Shown: positions 11,664 through 25,062, counted from the first letter of the stretch. The stretch is DNA of 64,000 nt from Coffea arabica (GCF_036785885.1 NC_092320.1:27591557-27655556); one strand, 5' to 3'. Made by a program: numbers and translations. Notes: generated by a model from the sequence alone, not told the origin.

Positions 11664-14656
11664 TGTGAGGACTCGCAAATTTCTTGTATTTTTCTCAAAA
11701 ATACCCAATTATTTCACAATAAGTGTAAGTAAACCTAGAAAATAGGGTTTTACGCTTCGGTTTCAAGTTTGGAGCAAAATTAGGGTTTTCGCGATTTTTC
11801 GCCGGATGAATTTTCGGTACAGAGTAAGGATTAAATTTGAGGATTAAAAGTGACTTTTAAGTGAGAAATAATATGTGATTGGTAGCAATGATATAAGGTT
11901 AGTGAATGGGAAGTAAAAAAACCCTAGTACGTGAGTTTTTAAGAAAAACGGCGCGAACCGGCGGGTCCCGCGCACTACCGATTGAACGCACCACTTGACC
12001 ACCATTTTTCTCACCAAACAAATTTATTGAGCTTGAGCAAAATATCTTCTCTCTTGGCAGCAAGGTTGACCGAAAATTAGTGGCTAAAATGACAAGGAAA
12101 GAAAGAGCAAAAAAGAAAGGTGGTGGTGGCGACACTTGTCGCCAGTGTCGCCACTTGTCGCCACCATAGAGCTTCTTAATTAAGACCAAGACCATCTATT
12201 TAAACACCAAAACTTAGCAACTTTCTTCTTCATTTTGTTGCTGCTGGCCAAGAGGAGCAAGAAGAAAAACAACAAGGGGAAAACATTCCATTTCATCTTC
12301 AATCCAACAACCAAGTGAGAAATCAAACAAAACAAACCGATTAAACTTGTCCATGAGTGATTAGTTAGTGACTTGTGGTGTGATTTTTGAAAGAGAAAGC
12401 TTGGGCTACTCTTAGTGAACTCTAGTCAAGGTAAGAAAGCTTATCTCTCCAAGTTTTACTTTCAATCTTGTTAAATTAAGCTTAGCAACTTGATTTTGTG
12501 GTGGAATCATGGATATTATCTTGTTTTGGAAGTTTTCTCCAATTTATATGATGAACTAGGGCTTGATGAATTTCTACCCAATTTGTTGTATGAAGTATAT
12601 ATGTTGAAATTAAGGTTATAAGAGAGGCTTTGGTAGTGATTAGACCAAGAAATTAAGGAAAGTTCCACTAAAAACTAGAAATTCCAGAATCTGGAAATTT
12701 TTCCTAACATTCTGTCCGAATTTGAATCCCTATGTTAGAGGTCGAATTGGCCTTAGGTCAAAGAAGGAAAGTTGTAGATAATGGTATTTTATAGGTGCCT
12801 ACAAAATTTCATCTCAATCGGAGTAACGTAGAATGTGAAAAGTCCACAATACCCTTACTGTTTTAAGTATTTCCCAAGCAGTCCGTGTGATCGGTTAAGT
12901 CCAGTTTATCACGTTTTTCGACTAGGATCCATTCTTATTTAGCTTTTTGCCAAAACATGAAATTTGTAGTATTCTGAATTAGCTTTCAAATGCCTCTAAG
13001 AACACCTGATTCGGACTTGTGTACTCTGAGATATGTCTATTACAGTGTTCTGCATTTAAACAGCCGACGAATTGGTTTCTGGTTTAGTAATTTGAGAATT
13101 TGACTAAGTTACATTAGGAACTGGACTAAGTGACCTTCATGAATGTTGTAGCTCTGTGTCTTAGATTCGAAACGGCATAGGTTTCGTCTCAATCCGATAA
13201 GCGTAGCTTCGGATATGTTATTTCCGTATTCGTACGTCAAATCTGTCTTGTGCTAAGTTGAATTTCTGCACTTGTGATTGTTGTAATTCTTATTCTTATG
13301 ATATTGTGAGCCTATGGAATGGCTCTTGACTTGAATTGCTTATGTGTGATGTTGGGTTGTGGTTGAGAAAAAATAATGAAGCCAAAATGGCTGGAAAATT
13401 AGGTAAACATAAAGGGCGTGCTGCCTAAATTTTCGCTCGAGGGCTAGGTTTCTGTTTGAACTTGTATACTTTTGTTTGGCCAATACCATGACCGGTTTTC
13501 CATTTTAAAACATGATTTTTCATCCTGGGGTTCAAACAACCCTCTTCTTACTTGAAAGTCATGTTTACACGTTTTACTCCTAATTAGTCGGGTTTCTTTG
13601 TTTCCCTTAAATGTTTTGCTCGATAAACTGTAATATGTTCTCTTGTTCAACCTTAGGTTTCATTGGTGACTAAGGGTAATATCCGGAAGGATATTTTGCA
13701 CGTTATTTTGCATATCTAGGTGAGTGTTCCTTATTTGACTTTATGGCTTGTTGTTATCATTTGCTAATGTGTTAATTGCTTTTAATGATTTCCAAAACGA
13801 GCTTTCTAGGCGAGTGTGTACTTTATCGCACTCGACCTAAATAACTGTGCAATTTTCAAGGATTTAATGATTGAAATGTTACTTGCGCATGAATGTAAGC
13901 CTTTTGGGCTGAACTGGCCATTGCCCCTTGTTACCGGTCGTCTCGAGCTAGAAGCGGACTCGGTCGGGCGATTAGGGACTTGGGTGAACGTTTGGTATAC
14001 TCGAGTATTACCCTGTAGGTTGGTGGAGACTGGCCAACGGCCAGGACGGGGGTGAATGAATGAACGAACGAACGAACGAGGGTTTATTGATAAACGAAAA
14101 ATGCATTTTCAAATGATTGGAGGAATAAGGGGAAATGTCAGGAGAACGGATGAACGAATGAACGAATTGCTCCTTGTGAGCCGTATCCTTTTAATGAATG
14201 TTACTATTGCTTTCCATTGTAAATGTTTCTTGAATTATTGATACTCCATGTTTAATGTATTGAATTGATTGTTTGATTGTTTGATTATCTGTTTGGAACC
14301 TCACTGAGCTTTTAGCTCACCCCTTTAGTTTTGTTTTCCTTAACAGGGGACGGCGAGCAGGATGAGAGCATAGACTAGCCTAGTCTAGGTCTTTTGTTTC
14401 TTTTGTAATGGTTCTCGCCCTAGTGCTTGGCACGGGCTAGTTGTATGGTGAAGTGAGAACCTTTGTACATTTGATGGTTGTACTTCCTTTTGAGATAGCA
14501 ATGTATATAAGTTTCCCTTTAAGTTTGGATTGCTGCCCTATTTATTCTTGTGATTTGTTCTGGATTTGATTAAAGAACGACTGAGTCCCGGCGAGAGTTG
14601 GGCAGGCGGCCCGCCGAACCCTCTGGTACGCCTTAGGGGGAGGTGGGGTCGTTACA
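11664..14656 (+). mobile_element. Solo LTR (2,993 bp) of a large LTR-retrotransposon, 5-bp TSD
   Basis: It starts TGTGAGGACTCGCAAATTTC and ends GGTGGGGTCGTTACA, giving the TG...CA termini of an LTR. The host string TAGTT flanks it at 11659-11663 and 14657-14661. No gag or pol domain is found inside, and its start is not repeated internally, so a single LTR left by recombination is the simplest reading. Three landmarks are shared with the elements at 33366-42023 and 33965-39734: the GTGTACTTTATCGCACTCG box (13810-13838), the actgagctTTTAGCTCACCCC block (14304-14325) with tttgttttccttaacagg (14330-14347), and the terminal GGTGGGGTCG. Long LTRs with such ends fit Ty3/gypsy (Tekay/Del-like) elements, but this is inferred without coding sequence. 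Confidence 0.85.
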
Positions 14657-14902
14657 TAGTTACAATATGTTCTTTATATCTAGAAATTTCTAAAACTATG
14701 CACTTTATAAATGACATCATACTGCCTATTGATAGGACAAGAAGATGGTAGTGGAAGATCAAAATAGAGCAGAAGCGAAAAGAAAAGTCGAAAGGCAATG
14801 CTAAAGCTTGAGATAAAGGCCATCTCGAGTGTCAGACGGGTCACTGTTAAGAAGAGCAAGAATGTCAGTTAATTTAGATTATTTATAAATTTTACTGAAT
14901 AG

Positions 14903-15175
<273 letters not shown>

Positions 15176-15178
15176 TAG

Positions 15179-15325
<147 letters not shown>

Positions 15326-15328
15326 TAA

Positions 15329-16930
15329 GAAGCTCTTCCAGAGTCTCTTAAGACTAATGAGGGTAGAATTTGTATTGTCATGTTTTAGATTGTTGTGGTT
15401 TTGCGATTGTAGATCTTTTGCATTGAATTCTTTTTAACTCCTCTCATATGTTTGAGCTTATTTATACGATGGTTTTGAATTTTACCAATATTAGAAAATT
15501 GCCATGCAATTTATGATGATGTAATGGCTGGATGAGAATGGCTATGGCCTCAGTGTCTAGCTTCTCTTGTATTGGTTATAAGGTTTCAATTACAATACAA
15601 TGATGCAGGGAAATAATAGAAAATGCTATGGCAATTTGAGATCCTAAATCTTCTGCTGATGCAATGCACTCGTGAGAGTCTTGTAACTAACTGATTGTTG
15701 GTGTTCTGAACGACATCATATATATATAAATATACACACACACGCGCGTGATTCATTTATTTTAAACTAAGGTTGCATATGGATTCTTGTCATTCTTAGC
15801 AACTTTTGAGATAGTGAAATTTGGTATGTGAAGATTTGAGTGAGAATGTATAGGTTTGAAGTTAGTTGATTGTTTTGTGTTTTGTAGTTTAGTCAAGTAC
15901 CTGTGGAGGTCTCTAACGTTGTTTTTTTTGTTTTTTTTTTTTTTTTTTGCATGGGTGTGCTGCTTCTACTCTATAGGTGCCAAATATCATAGTCCACTTG
16001 AAGGTTTTATTTTGCTTTTTGGAAGGAAAAGGCACCTTGAGACGTTCATGGTAACATTGACACTTTGTCAACCTTTGAGATGTACGCACTAAACGTTGTC
16101 AATGTTTGGATAATTTGAGGTATCTAACACTTATTTTGATGCTGAAGATGGCTATATCCTTTCACAGCCCTGTAATAGGAAGGGAAACGCCACCTTCTGC
16201 TTCAAAGACATGTATTGTAAGGGCTAAAAAGATAGCGTGTTTTAATGCATGCAAGACAGGACAATTTTCAATCCTTTTGGGGTTTACAAAACTACCCAAG
16301 TCAACTTTGCCTTGGGTTCTTTGCTTGCTTTGTTTTTTCTCCTGGCTTCTTCTATGTTCAGAATTGAGTTTTTTGCTTTGTCAGTTATGCTTGTGTTTAT
16401 TTACTTGTGTTTCATGGTGGCTGTGAGAGTGTGAGGTTGCAGTGAGATGTTGAATGTGGGAGCTTACAGTTGAAGTGGAATTTGGATTTCATGGATCCCA
16501 ATACCATGAAGATTGATTGACAACCACTAATCAAGTTTCTCTTCTTGAAGATTGATTGGCAACTAGTAATCAAGTTTCGGCTCTAAAAAGTAGGTTCTCT
16601 CTTGATTTTCTGGTTAGACTTGGGCTTTTATTGGCACAACGCTGTGGCAATTTGAGGGTATTAAGACTGTTGTTTCCAAAGATTTAGGGGAGTGTTTTGA
16701 TACGTTTTTTCTTCTTGTATAAGCCTAGTACTATAATGAATGTGAAACTAACAGAAGCGTCGTTATTTGGAAATGGCTCTAAAGATAATAATAACAAGTA
16801 GGAAATAAGTTGAGACTGATGCTGAATCGCATACTTCAAGTCCTGAAGACTGGAATTATTCTAAAGGCACTAGGGATTGAAGAAAGAGCTCTTGACATGC
16901 CGTCATTTCTTTATAATATATAAGAAGACG
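15329..16930. other. NAC-alpha downstream and repeat-like sequence, no gene seen
   Basis: The first part should be the old 3'UTR. After it come a short TA/CA/CG dinucleotide tract at about 15718-15750 and a T-rich run at about 15919-15948. The open frames at 15856-16434 show no recognisable domain, and the sequence has a decayed, repeat-like look. Confidence 0.5.
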
Positions 16931-16934
16931 TTTG

Positions 16935-17150
16935 GAGGGTTACTGTTCATTGATTTTCATTTGCTCTCTCCGAGGGCATTTTTGTTATTTTAGACCGTCG
17001 TTTGTTCTTTTTGTTACAGCTGGTACAATTGGCTGCTGCTTTTGTGCTGGGTAATATGTCCCTTCTGCCCTTTGTATACTTATCATAGGGCCTTTGTTGT
17101 CCATTTATGTCTTCTACACCAGATTTATGCTTTCTATGTACGCAGCTATC
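16935..17150 (+). repeat. Diverged direct repeat, partner at 22400-22640
   Basis: Blocks such as tactgttcattg, gctggtacaattggctgctgc and gggcctttgttgtccattta line up in order with tattgttcattg, gctggtacaactggttgctgc and cgcttttttgttattgcttt at 22400-22560. A later pyrimidine-rich block at 17455-17550 resembles 22590-22660. The two copies bracket the aldo-keto reductase fragment. The family is unknown. Confidence 0.6.
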
Positions 17151-17694
17151 CTCCCTCAACTTTCAAGAATACCCTTAAAATAGTGCAAAATTTCTTGTAT
17201 CACTACTTGTCTCCCTTGAAATAAAAGAATGGAGGACAAATATGTAAAGTAAATGCATAATGGCCCACAAGCATTTATGATGGGGAGAGAATATGGGAGC
17301 CATCTTTTCGATTTCTTATAAGTGTGTGAATCTACTCTTAATTTCTCATGTCCTCTTATTTCAAGCCTTAGCCGGATGTTAGTGGAAATTGACTGTTCTA
17401 CAGTATTAATGAGATTTGATGCTAATTTCTGTCAGCCAGCTTATTTGCACTCATATAGCTTTCTACTTTTGTTATCCTGCTGCCTACTTTTGCTTTCCTA
17501 CTTTTGTTTTTCATCTTATTCCGATGCCAGCTCATTTGTTTTCTGCCTTTATTCATGCTATGAACTGTAAATCATTTCCAAACTTTATATTCATATCCAG
17601 ACTTTATATTCAAACATCTTCACTCCAAATCTTGTTTCCAATCATCGGCCTGAAGAAGTGGAAGAATCGGAGCTGTGAGAACTAGTGCTCAAAA

Positions 17695-20600
17695 ATGGCG
17701 TCTCTACCACCAGTGCTAAGCATCCCAAGGTTTGGAAGTGTCGAAAAACCCGAGCCAGATATGATCGAGCTCATCCGTTACGCTGGTGATTCTGGAGTCA
17801 CTTTTCTTCATACCTCCGACGTTTATGGACCTCACATGAATGAAATCCTCATCGGCAAGGTAGGAGATAAAGAACCTCACGATTTGAATTTACTGCAAAA
17901 TTAATTGTTTCCAAATTTGAATTTGGGTTTTGGATGAATTTTACTCTGTTTTACTCTGTTTTGTTTGATTTCAATTTGTATATGGGTAAGTAGTGAGTGT
18001 TGTCCGTTCTATTTGGTGGCTTGTATTTTTTGGTTGTCGGTAGCTTTTTACTACAGCACTTAAATCTTTGGGCAAAAATTTTTTTAAAATTTTTTTAAGA
18101 TGATGTCCTCGGTTATGTAATATGTGATAGTGGGTTCAAAAAGATGTTGTATTTTAGTTTTGAAATGGCTGTTGCTTCTGGAAATGGCTTTTCCATGGGT
18201 GGTTTTTTTTTTTGAAGCAAATGCATGTATTGGATTTTCAAAGTCCTCAGTTTTAAATTGTTCGCTTTTGGGTTTTCGGTTTTCTGTAAAAAATAAAAAT
18301 AAAAATGTATCAGTTCTGGTTTGTGTTGCTGGATAGCGGTAGAAGTTGACCTGGCATAGATCTGACAATGTTTAGCTGTTGAAGAATAGTATCTGTGGAA
18401 CAAGCAAACGAGCTAATTTTCTGGGAGTTTTATTGAACTTTTATTATTTGTGTTTTGAATGATGGTGTAACTTTAAAGAAACGTCTTGAACTTGTTCAAG
18501 AATGGCTTGTTTATGTTAAACGAGTTGAGTTTGAACTTGACTCAAATTAGGATTTTGTTTAACGAACCTAACACGAACACATATTTAGAACTTGAGTATT
18601 ATTGAATGAACACAAGTCTTGTTCGAATAACTTAATGAACATATCTCACAGTGATGAAAATCAATTCATCCCAATAATTTCAAAGAAAGCGAAGAAACAA
18701 AAGAAGTATTCAAAAACTGGCAAAACAATGCAAACACGACAAGATTTCAAGTGAAAAAACTCAAGCATCTTCATGGTACCATGAATGTAGAGCATGCTAA
18801 TTTCATTTAAAAGTTTGTGAAATTTTCGATTTTGCAAAGGATTGATCACACTGTCTAGGATTATCTTTAGAAGGGAGTAATTACTCCTCATTTAGGCATT
18901 GTTTTCCCATGGACTGGAGTGTATACTCCATATGTATTTTCTTTTCTATGTAGCATAATAAGGTGCTAGCGACCCTACCCTCTATTGTAAAAAAAAATGG
19001 AAAATAAAACCTGTAAAAATAATCTTCTGTGTATATAAATCGAGACAGATTTAAGTACTTCCTACAAAATGGAAAGAATCCAAAGTTGAAAGAGCTTACA
19101 CCTTTAGATAAATTTTTGCACATTGGAACTTGTCTGCATTCCAGTGACTAATCAATTCGATAGCAAAGCAGTATTCTCGAATTGTCATCAAATTTTAGTA
19201 TAGTTCAAATGTATTTGAACATGTTTAAAACAATATGATGTAGGTTGGCTACGTACACTAGTTTGAGATGAATTTGCCTAAAAGTGTCCCAAAGTAATTT
19301 TGTTAGTACACCATTAATTAGATGTAGTTATAAAAAATCTATGAAGCATAAATAATTAAAACTTAATATTTTGAACTTACAAAATTGCATATTGGATACT
19401 CTAGGCAATAAAAAAAAAAGACCCTATTTGATATACCCAATTCAGTATTAAAATTTAATTTAGATCTTAACATGTTCATTTCAATGGGTTCTCCTCTTGT
19501 AGAAAAAGGAATTTAATTTTTTTTCGTTTTTCTTTATTGCAAAAAGAGCTTGATTTTGTGATCATGTTCTTAATTTTGGTAAACAAAAAAAAGGTATAAA
19601 TTTTTCCTTATTGGTATTTTGGATGTGCATGGAGCAAAAGAGTAGGATATTGAAGAGTACATAAACAGAATCCAATGAGTTTGGGAGAAAGAAGTAGCTT
19701 GCTCGAAGCCTTTACATCTACTTCTGAGAAGGTACACATATCACCTTGATATCCATTGTTTTATTGAGAATATACTTCTACAAGACAATTTGCAAGGTCG
19801 TATGTGTTTCTTGTTTCTAAAAGAAATTTTTACTTTATTGTCATACTATGAAAAGTTGTATCTGCAAAATGGGTATTCATTTTGTTAGTTTTGCCACTTA
19901 TCAGATTTCCTTCGTTTCTAATGCTTAGAATTCTAATTTTCTGCTACAAATGGTTTGGACTTAAACACCTTCACTAGAAAATTTAGCTGTTAAGCTAGAC
20001 TACTTTTGATAGATATTAGTCTCAGCTTTTTTTTAAAAAAAAAATTGAAGTTTAATGATTCAAACGTGATTTCTTTTTTCTTCTTTTATTTTTTTCACTA
20101 TATTTTTCACACTCTTTTACTATGTTAGGGTAATATAGAAAATCTCACCATGTGAGATTAAGGAAGTTGAATTCTTTTTTACAACTTCTTCCAAGTATTT
20201 TATTTTTATGTATTTGAGACTTTCAATTATGTATTCTTTCACATCATACTACTATTTGAATTGATTTAATTCTACCAATTCAGTTTTCCTTTGACTGCAC
20301 CTTCCTCGAAAAGAAGCAAGAGTTCCGTTAAATTCCCCCTCCTACCCTCCCTTCCTTTTTCTTTTTGTAAAAGAAAAAAAAATATTTACTGTTGAAGTAA
20401 ACTGTCCTTGTTCTACTTTTCTTATTAGTATTGTTATTTCGAGAAATTTGTTGCAGATAAGAAAGTTTCCCCTAACTTTTATATACTGCAATTGTAATTC
20501 TACTTTTATGCCACTCTAATGCCTTTTTTACCTGGTATTATGGGTATAATCATTTGAAGTTACAAATTTTAGATTGAATAATCCTTGATTACAAAATACT

Positions 20601-22285
20601 ATTTCTTCAACTGATTTAGTAAATCTTCTTCTGAAAAACAGCAACAACTGACATAGAAAACCTGCCATATTTTAAAAAACTATCATATTTTAAACTACCA
20701 TATGTTTCAACATTACTACAATTATGATTTGTTTAAAGTAGTATTGGTATGAATTCTTTGAAATGTTTGCTTTTAGATATTTTGGTCATTGTAAAAGAAC
20801 TATATTCTAAAAGCTCATCTGTTGGCTTTTAGCCTATTTCTCCTTCCTAACAAAACCTTGTCCATGATTATTCGACCTAAATTTGGGAGGGAAAATTAAG
20901 AGCAAGAGTTGTTAAGATTTTTGGAGTGCATATATGCCTGATTTAATGCTGTTAATTTCAGTTGTGCTCGGTTGGTGTTCATCTCTATTGATTGCCATGC
21001 CTTATGATTACCAATAAAATGAATGTGCTTGTCTTTGATGTCTTCTAGAATTTTTTGAGCCAGGTTGGAGAGATGAAGAAGCTTGTTGAAGAGGGTAAAG
21101 TTAAATACATCGGTCTATCAGAGGCCTCTGCTTCGATAATCTGAAGGGCTCACACTGTTCATCCTATAATAGCTGTTCAATTAGAATGGTCATTGTGGTC
21201 CAGAGATTGGACGAAGAAATTCATCTGACAAGCAGGTAGAAATATTTTGTGCTGTTACAATTGGTTTGGAAGAAATTAAATAACTCTGTTTACTTTCCTA
21301 CTTCATTATTAGAGAGCTTGGTATTGGCATTGTTCATTACACCCCTCTTGGACAGTGATTTTTCTCTGCAGGACCACAACTGTTTGACAACTTGGCAGAG
21401 GGTGACATGCATAAGGTTGGTGTACTGAACAATTTATTCTGATCTTATGAGTATATTTTCACCATATCACGATTCATTGCGCTTTTCTCTTTTGTACTCA
21501 ATGGAGTTGGGAAAGTTAGCAAGTAAATGGTTGGTAAAAGAGAATGCATAGAGCATGTAACATCTAATTTACATTATTTATCTGTAGCATAGTAACATCT
21601 CATCTTATTTTTGCATGTACCATGCGTTTTCTTGCCCCTAAGAGATGTTTTTGTTGTGCACGCATGTGTGTGCTTTGACATCTTTTTCCCCCTTTGTCAT
21701 TGGTTTGGGAAGAGGGAGGAGGCAGTCCTTACTTTCAAGTTTTCTCTAGATTTTCAGTTTTTTGCTGCAGATGCTAATGGCCTCCTAATTTGTGTCCTTG
21801 TGTTGTATGATAATCTGAATGGCCATTCATTTCTTTTTCCACTAGAATTCTGCTGAGTGCACATTAATGCTACAGCACTTTTTTCACGTGTGATACAGCA
21901 CTATTACAGGATTAATGATTTAAATTTTGCAACTCTTTAGAATTAGTTCCATTCCTGAGTCTTTGGTTGCAGAGTTTTCCAAGGCTGAAACCAGAAAACC
22001 TGGAGGAAAACAAGAAAATATTTGCACGGGTTACTGAAATGCAGCAAAGAAAGGATGCACCCCAGCACTGCTGGCCTTGGCTTGGGCTCATCATCAAGGA
22101 GATGGCATGGTTCCAGTTCTTGGTGCCACCAAGAAGGAGAACTTCAACCCAAATGTCAGAGCTCTATCAGTGAAATTAACACGAGTAGATGGCTAAACTT
22201 GAGTCCTATGCTTCCGCTGATGTGGTTAAGGGTAATAGACATGCCTTCGTGGCAACAACATGGAAGAACTCTGATTTTGTTATTG
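17695..22285 (+). pseudogene. Aldo-keto reductase gene fragment (auxin-induced/perakine reductase type)
   Basis: The intact family consists of NADPH-dependent soluble oxidoreductases. Recognisable exons are 17695-17859 (shortened N-terminus, then SGVTFLHTSDVYGPHMNEIL with the active-site Asp-Tyr region), 21064-21235 ([19 protein letters not shown] and HPIIAVQLEWSLWSRD), 21313-21415 (ELGIGIVHYTPLG, then FFSAGPQLFDNLAEGDM) and 21973-about 22285 (PRLKPENLEENKKIFARV through the [11 protein letters not shown] and VLGATKKEN blocks). Exons that should lie between the first two, including the catalytic Lys and His region, are missing. In-frame TGA codons occur at 21142, 21226 and 21356. The last exon has a one-base loss near 22055 and a two-base loss near 22190. 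It is clearly dead. Confidence 0.88.
19478..19526 (+). repeat. 45-bp direct repeat shared with 22314-22360
   Basis: The string caatgggttct(c/t)cttcttgtagaaaaaggaatttaatttttttt, here written with its variable base, is present in the long first intron and again just after the last aldo-keto reductase exon. It may be the edge of an unrecognised mobile repeat. Confidence 0.6.
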
Positions 22286-22399
22286 GTTTTTTTTTGGACA
22301 AAAAAACTCCATTTTTTCAATGGGTTCTCTTCTTGTAGAAAAAGGAATTTAATTTTTTTTAACACTCTTGGAGACCGTTTTCCCTCTGAATTCTGTCGG

Positions 22400-22640
22400 C
22401 CATTATTGTTCATTGCATTTCAGCCCCTCTTCTCTAGGCAATTTTGTCATTCCAGCCTCTTGCTTGTTCTTTTTCTTGAAGCTGGTACAACTGGTTGCTG
22501 CTTTTATTTGGATAATGTGTCTTTTCTATCCTTATTACACAACGCTTTTTTGTTATTGCTTTGCAAAACTCCATATTTGTGTTTTCACAGTAGCCTTCTA
22601 CTTTTGCTATTGGAAATTGTTCTTCATCTGACACCATGTT
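22400..22640 (+). repeat. Diverged direct repeat, partner at 16935-17150
   Basis: This copy begins just downstream of the aldo-keto reductase fragment and ends before the RPN6 fragment. It shares the gctggtacaa(c/t)tgg(t/c)tgctgc core with the partner copy. Confidence 0.6.
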
Positions 22641-22754
22641 TGCTTTTATTTTTTGCATTCACATCTCTCCGCTCTATCCTGCTACCACTTACACGAATGG
22701 CATCTAAATCACAGGTGTCCAAACATTTGAGACGTTACCATGCCTACATTTTTC

Positions 22755-23187
22755 CTACCAGCTACCACTGCCCTTTTGAGGCAATTTCTATCTATTACCA
22801 GATATTTGCCAACCCTTCATCTTCCTTCATCTTCTCCAGAGGCCATAACAATAAAGGAGCAGGCCATCTCCAATCTCTCTGATCTGCTTGGGCAAGAAAA
22901 TGAGGCGAAGGAACTTAAGAACCTTTTGACCCAACTTCGGCCCTTCTTTTCCTTGATCCCCAAAGCAAAAGCTGCAAAAATTATCTGTGGAATTGTTGAT
23001 ACGGTGGCCAAAATACCTGCCACATCTGATGTTCAGATTACCCTATGCAAGGAAATTGTGCAATAGACGCGTGATGAGAAGTGAACTTTCCTTTGTTAGC
23101 GCACTGAGGCAAAACTTGCAGCTCTATTGATGGAGACCAAGGAAGATTCCGAAACTTTAGCTCTGCTTTCTGGACCAATCAAGGAGG
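22755..23187 (+). pseudogene. 26S proteasome lid subunit RPN6 (PSMD11) 5' exon fragment
   Basis: RPN6 is a PCI-domain subunit of the proteasome lid. The frames read LPATTA, then after a frame change FEAISIYYQIFANPSSS, then after another SPEAITIKEQAISNLSDLL, LLTQLRPFFSLIPKAKAAKI and KIPATSDVQITLCKEIVQ, all characteristic of the N-terminal part. A segment after LPATT is missing. Three in-frame stops follow the VQ: TAG where Trp is expected (W of QWTR), TGA where Arg is expected and TAG where Gln is expected, all between 23065 and 23100. Sequence then reads KLAALLMETKED and ends at an apparent donor (aaggag|gtgag) near 23187. No later RPN6 exon is found. Confidence 0.88.
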
Positions 23188-23950
23188 TGAGAGGATATAG
23201 CTTTCATTTTATATGGTCTTTTGCACTTGTATAATTTCTCTCGTGGGAAAGTTTCATGTTTTATGTCTCTGCAAGTTCAGAATATAGGAAATGTTGTCTA
23301 ACAAAGGGATTGTGGGAGATTGATATATCAGTAGATAGCCTTCTATTTTACCACCATTTATGTGTTGCTACACATTTTGCCGCCATTGATGCGTTGTTCT
23401 GTTTATGACAGAATTTACTCTCTTTATTTATTTTTAGAACTGGTGAATTTGGACTGCTTTTCATTTTGAGTTTGAAAGACAAACTTTGTTTTCATACTTG
23501 TCTAAGTTATTTTAAGTATCCACAAATGAGTGTAAAAGCTACATACTTGTTATCATGCCTCTTCAATATAATCCAAAATTTTATGTTTTGTCACACATGT
23601 TAGCAAATAGATTTTTTTCCTAGATTCAGTATTAAATGTATGTCTCAAAGAAAAGTTACTGGGGTATTCCTATCAATTGTCTTTCTTCTTGATTAATGTG
23701 CATGTGAGATTGAGCAGGCTTCTACTCAAACACAATGATTTGAAAACTAGCGTTTAAATCAGTAAACATAAAATAAGTAATATTTTCAACTTTAAACCTT
23801 CATTAAGTTTGGTGCAAGTCTGTCAAGTCTCTCTTTTTTCTTTTTGAATTAATAATGGTTCGTTTGTAATTTATTTTTCTGGAATTACTAATAGTAACTT
23901 ACTGACTTGTCTGTTTAGGCCTTCTCAGCTCTGACGCTAATGCTTTGCAG
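23188..23950. other. Spacer between RPN6 and RRP12 fragments
   Basis: It has an intron-like, T-rich composition with no recognisable exon. It ends with a good splice acceptor (tgctttgcag) at 23950. Confidence 0.5.
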
Positions 23951-25062
23951 GCTTCAAATATTTTGCAAGAGTTGATCAACATTCATATTGATGGAAAAGT
24001 TATATTAGCAATCCAAGGTCAGGTCAAAGATGATAAGCCTACCTTTATTGAGCGAACAGCAGTAAAATCTATTTGTGGAGTCTTTGAAAACTTGTTGACT
24101 ACTCAAGTTGGCATTCCAAATGAACAGCTTCTGCAAGTCATTTATGTCTTGTTCCTAAAACTTTGTAAGTGTACAGTTCTTTGATTCTTGCAATGATGCA
24201 GCGTAATTTTTATTGACTTTGATAGCTTGATAGGAATAAATTTATCAATCTCATAATTCAGTAGTAGCTTATAGCTATTAGCTGCGGGTGCTTGATAGCG
24301 TCTGACTGACAACACTTATTTGTGCATGTTTCCCTGTGAGAGTGGTTGTTTTATATTGATTTTCTTTTTAAAAATTTCATTTTGGATATTTTTGTATGAC
24401 ATCTACATTGTTTACTCATTCACTGACAAGATTTATATTAGAAGCGTACAGTTTGATATCGTCCTGGAATCTGCATGTGATTAGTTTTTTCACCCATATA
24501 TCTCAGCAAAATAATTAAGATTGGACTATATTCTTGCAATTTATTTTTCTTGGCGCTTCTTATTTTTTCTTAGTTTCTATCTAGAGTATGCATCTGATTT
24601 CCCTAGGACTTACAATTGTTTCCATATGTTCCTAAGCTTTGCCCTAATACCATGCATTTCTGAAATGACCACCTTAATGACTTCATAGCTATGTTTCTAA
24701 GTAAAAATGGTTGACAAAAAATGAAGTTTGACTTTTTTCCCTTTCTAAAGTTTTGTTCTGAATACTTCTCTTGATTGAGAAACATTAGTGCCTGACGAAG
24801 TTATGCATTCTATTCTGAGATAGCAGCATTAACTCATTACTCTGTGGCAAATGTCTTATACATTTGCACCTGTAATTAGATGTTCTAATGCATCTTTACA
24901 TGCTATGCAAACACAAATCTTCTTCATTGTGTTTCACTTTGAAATGCAAGCTAATATGTGATGTTTGCTTGTAGAGAGGTGCCGCATGTTTATTTGAAGA
25001 GTATAGTACTCAAACTCGCTCAAACGATGACTAATGATAGTGGTGTTTCTGACACAACTTAT
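23951..25062 (+). pseudogene. Two-exon fragment of RRP12-like ribosome biogenesis gene
   Basis: RRP12 is a HEAT/ARM-repeat protein in pre-ribosomal RNA processing and export. The first exon, 23951-24164, reads ASNILQELINIHIDGKVI, then ERTAVKSICGVFENLLTT and GIPNEQLLQVIYVLFLKL. The second, 24975-25062, reads EVPHVYLKSIVLKLAQTM and ends at a good donor (TAT|gtaagt). Order and spacing match the plant RRP12 family as I recall it. The reading frame does not join cleanly across the intron (a base seems lost before the first donor), and neither earlier nor later RRP12 exons are seen, so this is a fragment. Confidence 0.72.

Noticed and set aside
22022..22882. Plus-strand open frame of 286 codons
   Set aside because: It begins out of frame over the aldo-keto reductase fragment, crosses an unrelated repeat and ends in one frame of the RPN6 fragment. 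It is a chance open frame across debris, not a gene.
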